Shown: positions 21,378-34,373, counted from the stretch's first letter. The stretch: 64,000 nt of DNA from Blepharisma stoltei (GCA_914767885.1 CAJZBQ010000014.1:744001-808000), one strand, 5' to 3'. Notes: a model not told the origin generated them from the sequence alone. Numbers and translations are program-made.

Positions 21378-24300
21378 ATGGCAATTGCAACAGAAGTATT
21401 CAACCACAACAAAAATTATATGCCAAAAGAAGATGAAAATTTCAATATATCTTGAGGGATTGGTCATATAAGTTCCCGAAACTTTAAAACTAGCTCATTT
21501 AGGAGTGGTTTGCTTTCTTTTCTTTTAAATCTACATAATCTCAAACATGAAGTACAAAAAATTTCTTTTTTGATACCAATGATTAAGCTAGCTTTCTTTA
21601 AAGTAATTTTTGCTTTACAACTATCAAGTATAGGGTGAAATCAATGGTCTTTTAACCGTTGAAACTCAATTGATTCTTTTTGAAATATCTTAGGCTATGC
21701 TAGAATCGATAATATTTTTTCTGAACTAGGACTCCTCGAATACTTTTTGTGCTTTACAGTATTTATAGTTTGAATCTATTTTATTTTATTAATCGCAATA
21801 TATTTATTAACAATTAGAAACAAAAGGATTTCTTTGATACTATTAAAACTAGAAAATTGATGAAGATTATTAATATTTGGAATCGGTCTAATACCAATGC
21901 TATATTCATTAATGATAGCTATAAAATATTTGATATTTTATAAAAAAAATTAAATGGCATTCGGCTCGAGAGAAATTAGCTTTGCTAATTTTCTCTCCCT
22001 CATGGAATTTTATTTATGGGGTTGGGTTTTCTCTCGAGAACTTCTGCACAGCAACAACCGTTTAACTCTGGGGATAGCCAGAGGAACGCTCCTCAGCGCA
22101 TTCAAGAGGCTCAGAGTTTTACCCCTCAGCACATCTCCACGGGAAGATGACCCTTAGGCGGAACACGCGCAGGAGCTGAGTCAGGGCAAGGCATCGGCAA
22201 CGTGCCGGATGAGACGTGCGGCGAAGACTGGCGGCGAAGCTTTGATAGAAGGCTTGGGCCTGGGCTGACCAGGTTAATCCAAGATGGCTCGGTGACGTCG
22301 CTAGTTTAGCTAAAGCCCTTTTTGGGGCTGCGGCACTAGATACCTTAAACACCGAATTATTAAGTAAGCAGGTGAGATATTTTATCAAAACATAAGTATG
22401 GCTGAATACCAAAATAAAGTTTTAAATAGCTCTTTACTAGATATGGTCCCTGTTTTCATTATCACTACAATCTTGCTTTTAATTTTCTATTATATGCATG
22501 AAATATTTATCTACGAATTTCGTCATAGCCATTCTTCTTATACTATATATGCAAAATCACACTCAAATCCAGATAAAATTAAATTTTTTGGAATTACTAT
22601 CATATTGATTTATAGTATGCTATGCGATTCATCACATCTTACATATAAGAAGATTATTATTTCTACTTTTGCGTTTATAATTTGTCTTTTGAATCTTTAT
22701 TATATTCCTTATTTCACTCCTGAATCAAACTTTTTTGAAGCTTGCAGCATGCTAATTGCAGTCATAAATTCAATAGCATTTTTTATTGGTGAAATTCAAG
22801 GGAATTCTTCCACAGGATTTGTGCTTTTTTTATTCCTAAACCCAATTTTATCATGATTTTTGCATATGATTTTTAAATATAGATATAGCAAATTAGTGAA
22901 ACTAAATTCAATCAAAAAATATATAGATGTCTATGAATTTGAAAGAGCTATGAGACAAAGTCTTTTGTATAAGGAAAATCAACCACAGGAAATCCTTGAA
23001 ATATTTGATTCAGCCTATTTCAATAATAAATTAAATATATCAAGACTTGTAACAATATGAGAAGCTGACTTTTGTCTAAATTCTTTAAAAAATCCAAGAT
23101 TAGCATCAATTAAAATAGGATCAGGGTATCCTTGAAAAAAGCCAAATTTTGAAGAAGAGTTTTTAGAATTTTGCTTAAGGAAGCAACTGCATCAAGAGTT
23201 ATGCCAAAACTGTGAAGATACACAATTTCTTATGTGCCTCGAAAAGCTAGAAAATTGGAAGAAAACAGACAAAAAATTTTGTTTGGATTTAATTGATGTG
23301 ATTAATCTTATTTATATTGATCATTTGCCTGTACAAAAAATTTTTCCATCAATAGTCAAAATGAATAAAAAATTTAACTATTTGAAAAAAGATTATAAAG
23401 AAATAATTTCTAGCTTTCCAAGAAGTTCAGAAGCTCATATAATATTTAAACTGGATATTTTATTTTTGTGTATAATTATTATCACATCTTGCTAAAAATA
23501 ATTTATATGCTAAGCGCCAACTACCAAATATTCTCTTTAATAGTATAGATTATTTTTTAAAAATATCGATGACATAAATAATCTAATGGAATCAGAAGAA
23601 TTGACGCTACAAAAAAATAGATATGAAAACAATATAAATGCTATCGCAAAAAATGTAGAAAAATTGAACTATTTTGAAGAAAGTAGTGGGATAATGATTG
23701 TTAGTGGGTGCAAAAATAATGTTGGGACTGTACTATTTGCTAATAATCATGCTGCTAAAATTTTAAGAGATACAACTTTTAATATTATTGGCTCTGACAT
23801 AACAGACTATATTCCTTCTCCGTATAATATTAACCATAAAAAACTGTTAAAAGATTTTTTACATTCTTCAACAACAGGGGAAATAGACCATTCAAATGAT
23901 GCAATTTTTGTAATGAAGTCTGGGTTTCTAGTAGAAGTCGCTTTTTCAATAAAATGCACTTCCTTTGACAAATATCCATTTTTTCTTGTTTTATTTAGAG
24001 AGAGTTATGATAATCGTCCAATATGTCTCCTTAATGAAAATGGAAGAATTATTGGGTTTTCTCAGTATTTCCCACTTATGCTTTGTTTATCAGAAGATCT
24101 CTTGATAAATAAATCAATTTTTGACTTTAAAATACAAATAGGGAGAAGCAGTGTTTTCAAAAAAGTAAGCACAAAGAATTTGCCATGCCCTGAAATAAAA
24201 TTTTTTTCTGATAATGATTTTGTAAAATTATCCACCTCTGGTGGCTATATTTTATGCCAATTTATTTTAAAACCATTATTTAGTAAATCTTTATATATTT

Positions 24301-27300
24301 TGGCAATTACTCACGATGATATAAGCAAAAATGCAGTATTAACAAATTTACGGTCACATTTAGAAGACTTGAATCCAATAGATGATAATTTGCAAGAGGA
24401 AGTAGCTCACTCTCCCATTCCAGACATCGAGCTTACTACAACAAATGTGGGCAATGTGAGCAATAACGAAATTAAGCAAAAAATAGTAAAAAAAGAAGTT
24501 CCTATCAAAAAATTAAAATTGCTTACAAAATCAAACCAAGTCCATTACCCAGGAGAAGATAATGAGCAAGACATTAAAAATACTTCTATTGACATGACAA
24601 ACTCCCAAGATCTATCTAAATTTATTAAAGACCATTTATGATGGGAAATTTATCTATCAAAAATACGCCGGCAGTTCAGAATTTTTAAATGAATTTTATT
24701 TTTTTCCATAATCACTATCATCACAACTAACGGGATTATCCTTGGCTTCACTTTATCAGAAACGAACAAAGCTAACAATATAAATTCTTTAAAAGAAACA
24801 GGGCTGATTTTAGACACAATGATAGGCATCTCCAACAATGCAATGAAAATGGATATTTATGCCTTCTCAAAAGCATCAAGCAACTCCATTAGTAAAGGAG
24901 CAGCTAAAATGAGCATTTTTATAGATTCTTTACAAAATATGACCCAAGAAATGCTAGGGGAGCTTTCAACTTGGAATTATTGCCCTAGCTTTTCATTTTA
25001 TGTGAAAAATGAAATACCTATGTGAGAGACGATAGGGGCATATAAAATGACTAAAAAAAATTTAATTGATATAATGCAGGGATACGAGAATATTGCTGGA
25101 AATTTTGTAAAGGCATTTTTAAATAACGAGTCTTATGTTGATGATTTAAATTTTTTGATGCTAAACAGCATTGGGGTATTAGCAAAACAGTATGATCATT
25201 TGATGGATATTTTGGCATCGTGCGAGAAATATCGAGCAGGAGAGCTAACTGATTTAATATTATTGCTGATTATAATAGCAAATATAATGCTTTGTATTTG
25301 CTTTTGTATAATTTTTTATATTTTATGTACAGTTTGCAGAACATTACAGAAATTTTATGACGTAATTTCACAAAAAATTAGGGAATCATATGGAGGGCTT
25401 CAAAATAAATTAATAACGCGGCTGACTGAAATTCATGGCTATGATTATATAACAAGTAGCAATTTAGCTCGATCAATGCCTATAAAAAGATGATTTACAA
25501 ATGATTATGCAAGAATATTTTTGAAAATTTTCGTTTATTTTCTACTAACTTTTGCCTTTTATTTCATTTTTTATTTTTATGCTTATAAGCGTGGAGAAGA
25601 TTATTTGATGAATCGTCCTAGCTTTATAGCTTTAATGATGAAAAGACAATTGTATGGAAGGATTATTGCATTTTGAACTAGAGTTTATGCATTTGAAGAT
25701 ACACCCATAAGTCTTTCATCAAGGCTAACTCCCCCCTTTAAATAGGAACAAAAAATCTGTGAAATTTGCATTTGTACTTTAACCCCCTTTAATGTGGAAC
25801 AAATTTTTTTCAAAGGAAAATTTTAATGTTGAAAGTATAAAAATTTTTTGACCTAATTTAATAGGTAGAATGCAAGTATAATGCTATTTAAACAGTTTTC
25901 ACACTTTATCGATTAATAATTTTTTATTTAATTCTTTATAAAATAAATTAAAATTCAAAGTATTGTGATCAATTTATATTTCTCAAAGATTATCAAAAAA
26001 AGATGAAAATACTAATTTTTATAAAATTAATTTTGGCTTGTTTTATTGGAAAAACTGCAAGTAGAATGCTATTAAAACAATTCTCACACTGAACCGATGC
26101 TTTTTTAATTATTTTTTCATGAAAATAAAATAAATTAAATTATGTAATAAGATTTTAAAAATTTTTAGAAAAATTTTATTAACCCACCTTTAATTGGAAC
26201 AGGACTATTTGTTCAAATTTAAAGGGGAGTTAAGTAAGCAAAAATTATATTTTTTCGGCACCATATGATGAATATTTTTCATTGCTAAATTCTTATAAAG
26301 ACTTAAAACTCCCACTAAGGAGTAGATTAGATTAGATTAGTAGCCTTGCTTAAAGACGGCCGAGGATTTTCACCTTTACAAGTTCTTCATTACAATAAAG
26401 AGCCCCGACTGACACCGTCTCCTTGCTTAGGCATCGTCAACCTGACTTTCTCCCGGGGCGTCCGTACGCTATCAGCTGGGAGCCTGGGACGTAACTCCCA
26501 ATTTCACGCTAGGCACCTGCTGTCTTCAGGGTCCCTAATTCGAGTAGGGATCATACCTAATCTTGGGGACAATGGCAGATTGTGCCTTTTCCAACTCCAT
26601 GCCAGGAGGAAAAACCCCATATCCCAGGTATCATACCCTGTGGGACGAGGAAAACCTCTGCCGGAATACATTAAGGATGCAATACCTGTATCTCGACTTG
26701 CTTCCTCCATCTGGATTTTCCCTGCAGGCTTTGAGGAAATTGCGTCAAGAGGGGTGGTCGCCTCCGCCATATTGATGTATCCTACTAAAGGAGTAAAGAA
26801 ATGCAAAAGTTTATGTCAAAGGAATTACAAATAATGGCATTTGAGAAGCTTGAGGACAGCCCAGACTATGCAAATTATGGAGCTTCATCATGTCTAGATG
26901 AACAACTTTTTGAAAGCATTTCTTTATTTGATGCAAGCCGCAATCTAACCAAATTTTCAGCTATATTAGCAAATATTGACGCAATAAGAGACACTTTAAA
27001 CAAAGTAAATTATAATATCATCGATATCGCAACTAGCCACTCAACAAATCTCATAAAAGAAAACTTTCAGTTATTAACATTTCTCACAGCAATTTATGCT
27101 GTATTCTCAATCCTTATATATTTTAACTGCCAGTGGTGGCCCTTTTGGGGGATGGTGATCTTTTGGGGTCGATGCCCCGGGGAGTTGTGGGAGTGGTGAA
27201 AGCTCAGATGATTGGGGAGTTGTGGGTCACCCCACAGAATTTGAAAAGACCTGAAAACGTAGGTGTGTCGTTCTTTTTGCTCCTGCTTTTTTTTTGGGTG

Positions 27301-27516
27301 TTGGCGTTTGGTGTTGGTGTTGGTGCTAGCGTTTGCTTTTGGTGCTGCTTTTGGTGTTGGTGGTGTTAGCGTTTGCTTTGGTGCTGCTTTAACTATTGCT
27401 AGTAGGGTAGGGTAAGTAATTTTTTTCTTCTTATATATTTTTGCTTTTACATTCCAAGTATTTCAAAAGAATTCAGCCGGCTGGCAACTTTACAAAGATT
27501 TTGCAAATTGATATAA
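21378..27516 (+). CDS. Large multi-pass membrane protein with PAS-like domains, tandem copy 2 (1428 aa after removing 5 inserts)
   Basis: Collinear paralogue of the gene at 13689, starting MAIATEVFNHNKNY. After removal of three retroposons and two IESs the frame has exactly 1429 codons. Conserved blocks with copy 1 include YEFERAMR, RLASIKIG.(W/G)YP, YFEESSGI.I.SGCKNN.GT, SLKETGLI.DTM and TLxRFCKLI at the C-terminus. Insert positions differ between the copies, so all insertions visible in either copy occurred after duplication or were lost from the other. Several Trp, including WETIGAY, are TGA. Role inferred as a membrane sensor; the PAS ligand is unknown. Confidence 0.75.
21947..22375 (+). 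mobile_element. SINE-like retroposon (GCATTCGG subfamily), TSD about GATATTTTATMAAAA
   Basis: Flanked by GATATTTTATAAAAA (21932) and GATATTTTATCAAAA (22376), one mismatch. Homologous to the insert at 18757. Removal restores KYLIFYQNISMAEYQNK. Confidence 0.85.
23447..23559. other. Short IES, 111 bp removed
   Basis: TA in phase 3-1 at both ends, termini TAAA. Removal joins SSEAHIIF to KNIDDINNLMESEELT; copy 1 reads through the same point uninterrupted. Confidence 0.75.
25726..26236 (+). mobile_element. Family-3 MITE-type IES, 509 bp removed
   Basis: Left TAACTCCCCCCTTTAAATAG..GAACA with a second direct copy (TTAACCCCCTTTAATGTGGAACA); right hairpin CCACCTTTAATTGGAACAGG / TTCAAATTTAAAGGGG then AGTTAAGTA. 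The symmetric end is TTA at 26231, but only the TA 4 bp further out (26235) keeps frame (SSRLSKNYIFSAPYDEYF). Confidence 0.8.
26325..26787 (-). mobile_element. SINE-like retroposon, TSD AAGGAGTA
   Basis: Tail (GATTA)n at the left (GATTAGATTAGATTAG). Flanked by AAGGAGTA at 26317 and 26788 (about 11 bp if one indel is allowed). Removal restores KLPLRSKEMQKFMSKELQ, collinear with copy 1. Confidence 0.85.
27125..27429. mobile_element. Short GC/GT-rich retroposon, TSD CTTATATATTTT
   Basis: Exact 12-bp repeats at 27113 and 27430. Contains an imperfect GGTGTT microsatellite. Removal restores SILIYFCFYIPSISKEFSRL, matching YIGFYLPSISHEFVRL in copy 1. Confidence 0.85.
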
Positions 27517-27552
27517 TAATTCTAAAAATAATAATTATTTGCTAATTTTTCA

Positions 27553-28254
27553 ATGCCATACTCAATCTCAATTCCTGAATTTGATAAACAAAGCGACTAT
27601 GTAGACTATATTTTCTTAGTCGTTGACCCCCAAACAGGAGAGTCTTGGAATTTCAAGCGAAGATACTCAGTGCTCCGAAAAATCTCAGAATCACTGAAAA
27701 AATTCTCAAAAGATGCTCAATTTCCAGGCAAAAAGGTTTTTGGAAATAAAAACTCTAATTTTCTTGAGCAGAGAAGGAATGACCTTCAACGCTACTTCCA
27801 AGAATTAGTCAAAAACCCAAGCATTTATTCTTCACCAATTTTTCAAGAGTTCATGAAGCCAAGTGACAGGAAAGTTCTTAATGACTCAAAAAACAGCCAA
27901 TCACAAAGAAATAAGCCCAAAAAATCTGCACAAGAAATCGAGCAGCAAATTGGTTTATTATGCTCAAAAATTGCTGAAGAAACATCAAATAAGTTTTTAG
28001 ATTTGGGAGCACAGCCTAACCCTGTAGAAGATGAGGACGCAGAAAAAAGAGTCAGCGAATATTTCAAATCTGCCAATAATTTCAGGTTTAGCTATACTTT
28101 AGAGATGCCTGAGGGTCAAAATATTAATCAAACACAAATAGCAAGGCCTGTTGGGGACTTCAGGCAAATGATTGATAGGCTGTTTGTAGAAATAATCCAA
28201 GTGGCTGAAGAGAAACAGCAGTTAGAGTCTTTAGTATTAAGATTAGATCGCTAA
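27553..28254 (+). CDS. PX-domain protein, 233 aa
   Basis: Residues 1-105 form a PX (Phox) domain: KRRYSVLRKISESL with the RRY phosphoinositide-binding Arg, the QFPGKKVFGN loop, and LEQRRNDLQRYFQELVKNP. PX domains bind PI3P and target endosomes, so a sorting-nexin-like trafficking role is likely. The remaining 130 residues are helical or coiled-coil without a recognised BAR domain. It starts 37 bp after the PAS-protein stop, on the same strand. Confidence 0.85.
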   Translation: MPYSISIPEFDKQSDYVDYIFLVVDPQTGESWNFKRRYSVLRKISESLKKFSKDAQFPGKKVFGNKNSNFLEQRRNDLQRYFQELVKNPSIYSSPIFQEFMKPSDRKVLNDSKNSQSQRNKPKKSAQEIEQQIGLLCSKIAEETSNKFLDLGAQPNPVEDEDAEKRVSEYFKSANNFRFSYTLEMPEGQNINQTQIARPVGDFRQMIDRLFVEIIQVAEEKQQLESLVLRLDR

Positions 28255-28285
28255 TTATATAGAAAATTGCCAAGAAATATTTTCT

Positions 28286-28808
28286 TACTCCCCCCATCCT
28301 TGATCGAACGATTTTCATATCATGCAAATTTTATATATATATAAAAATATATTAGTTATCAGAAGCTTGGGAAGATGTACATAATGAAGTTGTTTTCAGA
28401 GACTTTGAGACGACAAAAACTACGAAATCAACCATTCGAAGTGATTTAGTCATCAACCTAGGCTTAAAAAACTCAATAATCTAAAAAATAGAGACTCTTT
28501 AAAAATTTAGAAAAAAAAATTTAATTCAATAAGGAACAAATTAAAATTTATAAAGTTTAAAGGGGTGACTAATAAATCAAAATATTAAATATTGGTATTT
28601 TATGAAATAAATTCAAATTTTTGCTGTAAAAATAATTATTTAAATACTCTTTACCCTCTTATTTAAAAGTAAATAAAAAAATATATATATATATATATAT
28701 ATATATTTTATTTTATATATAAAATTTTTTTCCCAAAAAAAATGTTTTTTAACCCCCATCCTTGATCGAACGATGGCGAGCCGTTCGATCAAGGATGGTG
28801 GGGAGTTA
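28286..28808 (+). mobile_element. Family-2 MITE-type IES
   Basis: Left TACTCCCCCCATCCTTGATC..GAACGA; right hairpin CCCCCATCCTTGATCGAACG / CGTTCGATCAAGGATGG then GGGGAGTTA. An (AT)n tract lies inside. It ends one base beyond the stop of the minus-strand gene at 28810. It provides the uninterrupted version of the site occupied by a retroposon in the copy at 47476. Confidence 0.85.
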
Positions 28809-28809
28809 G

Positions 28810-29127
28810 TTAATTTCTTCCAATGGAATGCAATCCATGCTTTTTAAGTTCTTCATCAGATAAAATTCTATCATAAAGTGGCATTGGGTGTCCTTCTTTT
28901 TCGATCATTTCTCTGACTAATTCTGCTTCATGAGTCATGACTTGGATTTCGTTCCATGGCTTCATTCTTACCTGATCATAAGATTTTAGTCTTTCGTTCT
29001 TTCTTTCCTCTAGTTTATATGTCCAAAATAGAAAAGGATATTTCCAAAAAAGCCAAAAAGGTGCATTTAATACGAGTATATTGATGGCAAATCTGATTGA
29101 CCAGTGGAATTGTAAATTAAAAACCAT
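28810..29127 (-). CDS. Small membrane protein, 105 aa, possibly mitochondrial
   Basis: MVFNLQFHWSIRFAINILVLNAPFWLFW gives a hydrophobic segment at residues 8-35, followed by a charged helix (KLEERKNERLKSYDQVRMKP). The size and layout resemble accessory respiratory-chain subunits, but there is no specific motif, so this is a guess. The stop codon abuts the family-2 element. Confidence 0.55.
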   Translation of the reverse strand: MVFNLQFHWSIRFAINILVLNAPFWLFWKYPFLFWTYKLEERKNERLKSYDQVRMKPWNEIQVMTHEAELVREMIEKEGHPMPLYDRILSDEELKKHGLHSIGRN

Positions 29128-29401
29128 TTATGATAATCTTTACATTTTGATCATTCTAAAATATTTATTACTTATATCTTTATAATAAATATCCCGAGAT
29201 TTAAAACTTTACTAGCTGTTTATATACCCAGAGGCATTCTCTAAGCCATTTTTTATTTGTAAACGAACTTATTTTTCCAAGTCTCCTATTTCTATCTAAA
29301 AGCTCATCTACCGGGAAAATTTTCTAAAATAAATTATTGGCCATTCAATTTATTTCAAACTAAGCGATTTATTGCCATGGAATTTCTGTGTTTATAAAAA
29401 T

Positions 29402-31159
<1,758 letters not shown>

Positions 31160-31178
31160 ACTAAAATTATTTCCATTA

Positions 31179-32213
31179 TTAAACTTGGCTAAATAATTTA
31201 TCTATTGTAAGTTGAAGAGCACCTGACGATAGGTCTTCATTAAATTCGGAGTATCGAGAAAGAAAATCGTGAAACCTTGATAAGCCGTACTTCAGCATGT
31301 CCATTGTAGGGCTGTTTTCGTAGTATAGAGAAAACGCCCAGACAGCCCAGAAATAGTGAGTACATATCATACACTTTTTAACTTCAATAAACATTTCAGG
31401 GCCTTCTCCATATGCTTTTACGTACTGAGCAATAATTTCATCAGAAGCTTCCATATCTCTGTTATATAAGTAATAAGGCCACTCAGAGTAGTTATAATCA
31501 TATACAACATCTTCTAAAAGCAATGCAATATCGTACCCTCTATATGAATATCCTGAGTAATCATAATCAATAATCACGATTGCATCAGCATCCTCTACAT
31601 ATAAAAAATTTAAAGTGCTTGTGTCCATATGTGCAAATACTTCAGGCGATCCGATCGGCTGTATATTTCTATACATATCTAAATATTTTTCATCCAAAGA
31701 CTCTATAGCTTCTTTAATATCCTCTTCTCTTTCACTATTCCTATATTTCTGTAAATTAATTATTGATAAATCCCTCCACTTGCGAGCCAAGCTCATATGC
31801 ACTAAATCTTCATTATTCACAATATCACACAAATCCTGGGCATGAAATTCCCTCAATTTCTGAGAAATCAGCTGAATTATGTGGGGCTGATAGAACTCTT
31901 CCCTTTGTAAATTTCTGCTGCCATCTATAAATTCTTCAAGCCTTGCGTGCTCAAGTTCTAAATAAATTTTTGGTGCGATTCCAGTCTCTGAGAGTCTTTT
32001 AAAGATTGTTGAAGTTTGTTGTAGATTTAAAGTCTCACCATTACCGAATATTCTGTAAATTATACGACGAGGATGAACATCTAAAGAAGTTTCTACTACG
32101 CAGACCGTGTTAGAGTTTCCTACAAGTCGTTTTAAGCTGCATGACTCCTTTTGAACATTGGACCACGAGGGAACTGTCTGCTGACAAAGAGAAATAATGT
32201 AGTCAATGTCCAT
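31179..32213 (-). CDS. Choline/ethanolamine kinase-like protein, 344 aa
   Basis: Contains the aminoglycoside/choline-kinase fold signatures: FAHMDTSTLNFLY near residue 195 (Brenner-type HxD....N catalytic loop; the usual Asn after His is Met here) and IIDYDYSGYSYRGYDIA near 213, equivalent to the metal-binding IDxEYxxxNxRxxDI. The enzyme would phosphorylate choline or ethanolamine in the Kennedy pathway. It is tail-to-tail with beta-tubulin, with only 19 bp between the stop codons. Confidence 0.85.
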   Translation of the reverse strand: MDIDYIISLCQQTVPSWSNVQKESCSLKRLVGNSNTVCVVETSLDVHPRRIIYRIFGNGETLNLQQTSTIFKRLSETGIAPKIYLELEHARLEEFIDGSRNLQREEFYQPHIIQLISQKLREFHAQDLCDIVNNEDLVHMSLARKWRDLSIINLQKYRNSEREEDIKEAIESLDEKYLDMYRNIQPIGSPEVFAHMDTSTLNFLYVEDADAIVIIDYDYSGYSYRGYDIALLLEDVVYDYNYSEWPYYLYNRDMEASDEIIAQYVKAYGEGPEMFIEVKKCMICTHYFWAVWAFSLYYENSPTMDMLKYGLSRFHDFLSRYSEFNEDLSSGALQLTIDKLFSQV

Positions 32214-32231
32214 TTTTTATTAGCAGGAAAA

Positions 32232-32774
32232 TTAATTAAGGGAGCGATTTTTTCTGAGACGCCATGGATGAGGGTAAGCGTTTCTTCGATAGTAGCCTGG
32301 GACTACTGCTGTTTGTATTTCATCAGTCAGGAAATCCATTTGTTTAGTAAGGTGATCAGCAACGTCTTTAAGCTGATCTGAAAGCTCTACAAGTGACTTT
32401 GAAGCTCCTTCAACAAGTTCCAAATAGGAGATGACAGTTTCTTCTGATGTTTTATGTGTATATTCCACATTGTTTCTATTATTTTTTGCTTTTTTAATTA
32501 TATCAAATGCTTCTTTAATCTTTTTCTCGAAATTATCAATTTCTCCATAATCACTTTCTGTTGCGATATGAGCAGAAGCAGCTTCTGCTTTTTTGCTGTC
32601 ACTATCCATAGGAGTAATTTCTTTGCTGGTTTCTAAGCTGTCCTTAAAATGGATCCCTTCTGGAGGTGATAAATTCGTTATAGGAGAACTGGTTCATTGT
32701 GGAGATCTACGTGTGCTTGCTCTTGTGGAAACTGACCGAGGATTTGGCGTTGAGTATATAAATTTAACGTCCAT
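32232..32774 (-). CDS. Hypothetical coiled-coil protein, 180 aa
   Basis: The standard-code ORF begins at an internal Met, but reading the TGA near 32703 as Trp extends the same frame to MDVKFIYSTPNPRSVSTRAS.., giving 181 codons. The N-terminal third is Ser/Thr/Pro-rich. The rest is helical (FEKKIKEAFDIIKKAKNNRN, LELVEGASKSLVELSDQLKD), suggesting an oligomerising or adaptor protein. The start lies on the far side of the kinase gene, same strand, with 18 bp between this stop and the kinase ATG. Confidence 0.6.
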
Positions 32775-32941
32775 TTGCAAACTTTGTTTATAAAATATAA
32801 ATGATTTAGAAGTTTAAATAGCATTAATATAATAAACAATTTAATATTAGCAAAATTATTTATGTTATACTTACGATTTTAAAATAATTATAGGAAAGAC
32901 ATAAATTACAGATTAGACCATAAGTCGCTCTAATGATGAAT

Positions 32942-33258
32942 CTAGACTAAAACAAAATTATATTTCGAGTGGTAACCTAATCAAGGATTAATTTTTTCTA
33001 TCACTGCTCTGAGCTCATTTCTACTAATTGGAGTATTTACTAATTTTTGCTCCACTTCAGCGATTTCTTTTTCTATAATCTATGTCTTTTCTTATTTGTT
33101 CAGACCTAAACTTAGAAAAGAAATTACAAAACTCAAAAAATTGCAGCTTTTATACAAACCATAAGTGGCTTCAGAAAAATTTTTTCCCTAGCATTTCCTT
33201 TAAATTCAGAAATTATTATCTTTATCTGCTCAAGGGGTTCCTGTGAAATATGTGCCAT
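32942..33258 (-). CDS. Small hypothetical protein, 79 aa after IES removal
   Basis: MAHISQEPLEQIKIIISEFK.. runs to a stop; a second open block (EKEIAEVEQKLVNTPISRNE..) follows in a different frame. Removing a 77-bp TA-bounded segment (33076-33154) fuses them into 80 codons. Helical, no known domain. Confidence is limited by size and by the short terminal repeat. Confidence 0.4.
33076..33154. other. Putative short IES, 77 bp removed
   Basis: TATAA at each end as inverted repeat; both TAs in phase 3-1 of the flanking minus-strand frame. Removes two TAA and one TAG. Confidence 0.45.
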
Positions 33259-33277
33259 AGTTTAATCAATTAAGGTT

Positions 33278-33643
33278 TTAAAAAACCTGGTTAGCTTGAG
33301 ATTGTTTTAAATGTGCTTTATGATTTTTTTTCTGACCAAAAAGAATTGAGACTCCTTCAGCAATCATGTCTGCCGCTTTTGGGGGGTGATCATAAGCACG
33401 GAGTTCTACTATTCTACTTTCAGTTAAGCTTAGTAAATGAGGCCGAACATTCATAAAGGCATTTTTGGAAGTCGGGAGATAGAAGGCGTTCTGTCTGTTT
33501 TCTTCTGTATACAATTTTTCCAAATCTGATTGAGTAGATTTTAATTTTGAGAGATTTCATTCATTTATTGCCTAGCTCAGTAATTGCTGATATGATTTCT
33601 CCTTTTTTTCAATAACTTGAAAAATTATTGAATAAGATTCCAT
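33278..33643 (-). CDS. Dynein stalk-like small protein, 93 aa after IES removal
   Basis: Begins MESYSI and, after an 84-bp IES is removed, continues KSTQSDLEKLYTEENRQNAF. The segment LTESRIVELRAYDHPPKAAD followed by MIAEGVSILFG resembles the axonemal and cytoplasmic dynein heavy-chain stalk base (pattern L..xDI.ELR.Y..PP..V..V.EAV.ILLG). Only this fragment is present; there is no motor domain nearby. It may be a domesticated fragment or a spurious resemblance. Confidence 0.45.
33542..33627. other. Short IES, 84 bp removed
   Basis: 7-bp perfect ends TAATTTT / AAAATTA. It contains the only in-frame stop (TAG) between the ATG at 33643 and the main ORF; removal keeps phase 2-3. Confidence 0.65.
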
Positions 33644-33725
33644 TCTGATGGCATAGGAAATATAAAAGTTATAATTATAAGTGTACATTTTTCTGGAGAT
33701 TTTAATAATCAGTTATAATAATAAA

Positions 33726-34013
33726 ATGCACAAGCTTGGTGTTATTGGAAAACTGATCGGCTTCTGGATCATCGTAATGTTCTTACCACTCTATTTGCTT
33801 CTTTTAACAGCATATGAGGCAACCAAATTTGACGAAAAAGATATCATAAGTAAAGGGATCCCGCTATACTGGAGAGTTCTTATGCTATTTTTCCTGTTCG
33901 CAATTATGGCCTGCGTTGCCCCGTTTGTCTACATTTTGGCTCTCCCTGTACTTCTAACCTATGGTATCATAATTTATGCCAGATCCATATGGGCATTCTT
34001 AAGTAAGATTTAA
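33726..34013 (+). CDS. Small multi-pass membrane protein, 95 aa
   Basis: MHKLGVIGKLIGFWIIVMFLPLYLLLLTA gives a first hydrophobic helix and YWRVLMLFFLFAIMACVAPF plus VYILALPVLLTYGIIIYARS two more. A short loop (TKFDEKDIISKGIPL) separates them. No family recognised. Confidence 0.55.
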   Translation: MHKLGVIGKLIGFWIIVMFLPLYLLLLTAYEATKFDEKDIISKGIPLYWRVLMLFFLFAIMACVAPFVYILALPVLLTYGIIIYARSIWAFLSKI

Positions 34014-34373
34014 ACAATTTAATTCTAATTATTTATCTATTTTCTTTATTAAATTTTATTAGCTTGATTTTCTTTATAAAAATTCTCTGAAAACTTCTTC
34101 TATACAAATTTCTGTTTTTTCTGTGATTTTTCCTTATCTTCCCAAAATAGCTATAAATCCCCAGTGCCAATTTTAGCTATAGGCTGCTTCTTTATCAAGC
34201 TTTCTCCTGGCTTATTTGATTCGACTCATTCTTTTATTAGCTCTTAGCTGAAAAATAATTATTTTTGTCAAACTCCCATAAATAAATCCTGCGCCAGTAT
34301 TTGCATTACTAATAATCTTAATTTTTGTTACTAATATTAGTTTTTCGAATATCTAAAAGATAAAATAAGTTTC
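34014..34373. other. Intergenic
   Basis: AT-rich, with CT-rich stretches; nothing supported. Confidence 0.5.

Noticed and set aside
26346-26834. 162-codon ORF
   Set aside because: Lies almost entirely within the retroposon 26325-26787; open only because the element is GC-rich, and runs into the PAS gene out of frame.
27250-27400. GGTGTT microsatellite as an independent repeat locus
   Set aside because: It is internal to the TSD-flanked insert 27125-27429.
32942-33643. One continuous dynein heavy-chain gene across both small minus-strand ORFs
   Set aside because: The two ORFs have separate ATGs, separate stops and no continuing dynein similarity; kept as two small genes.
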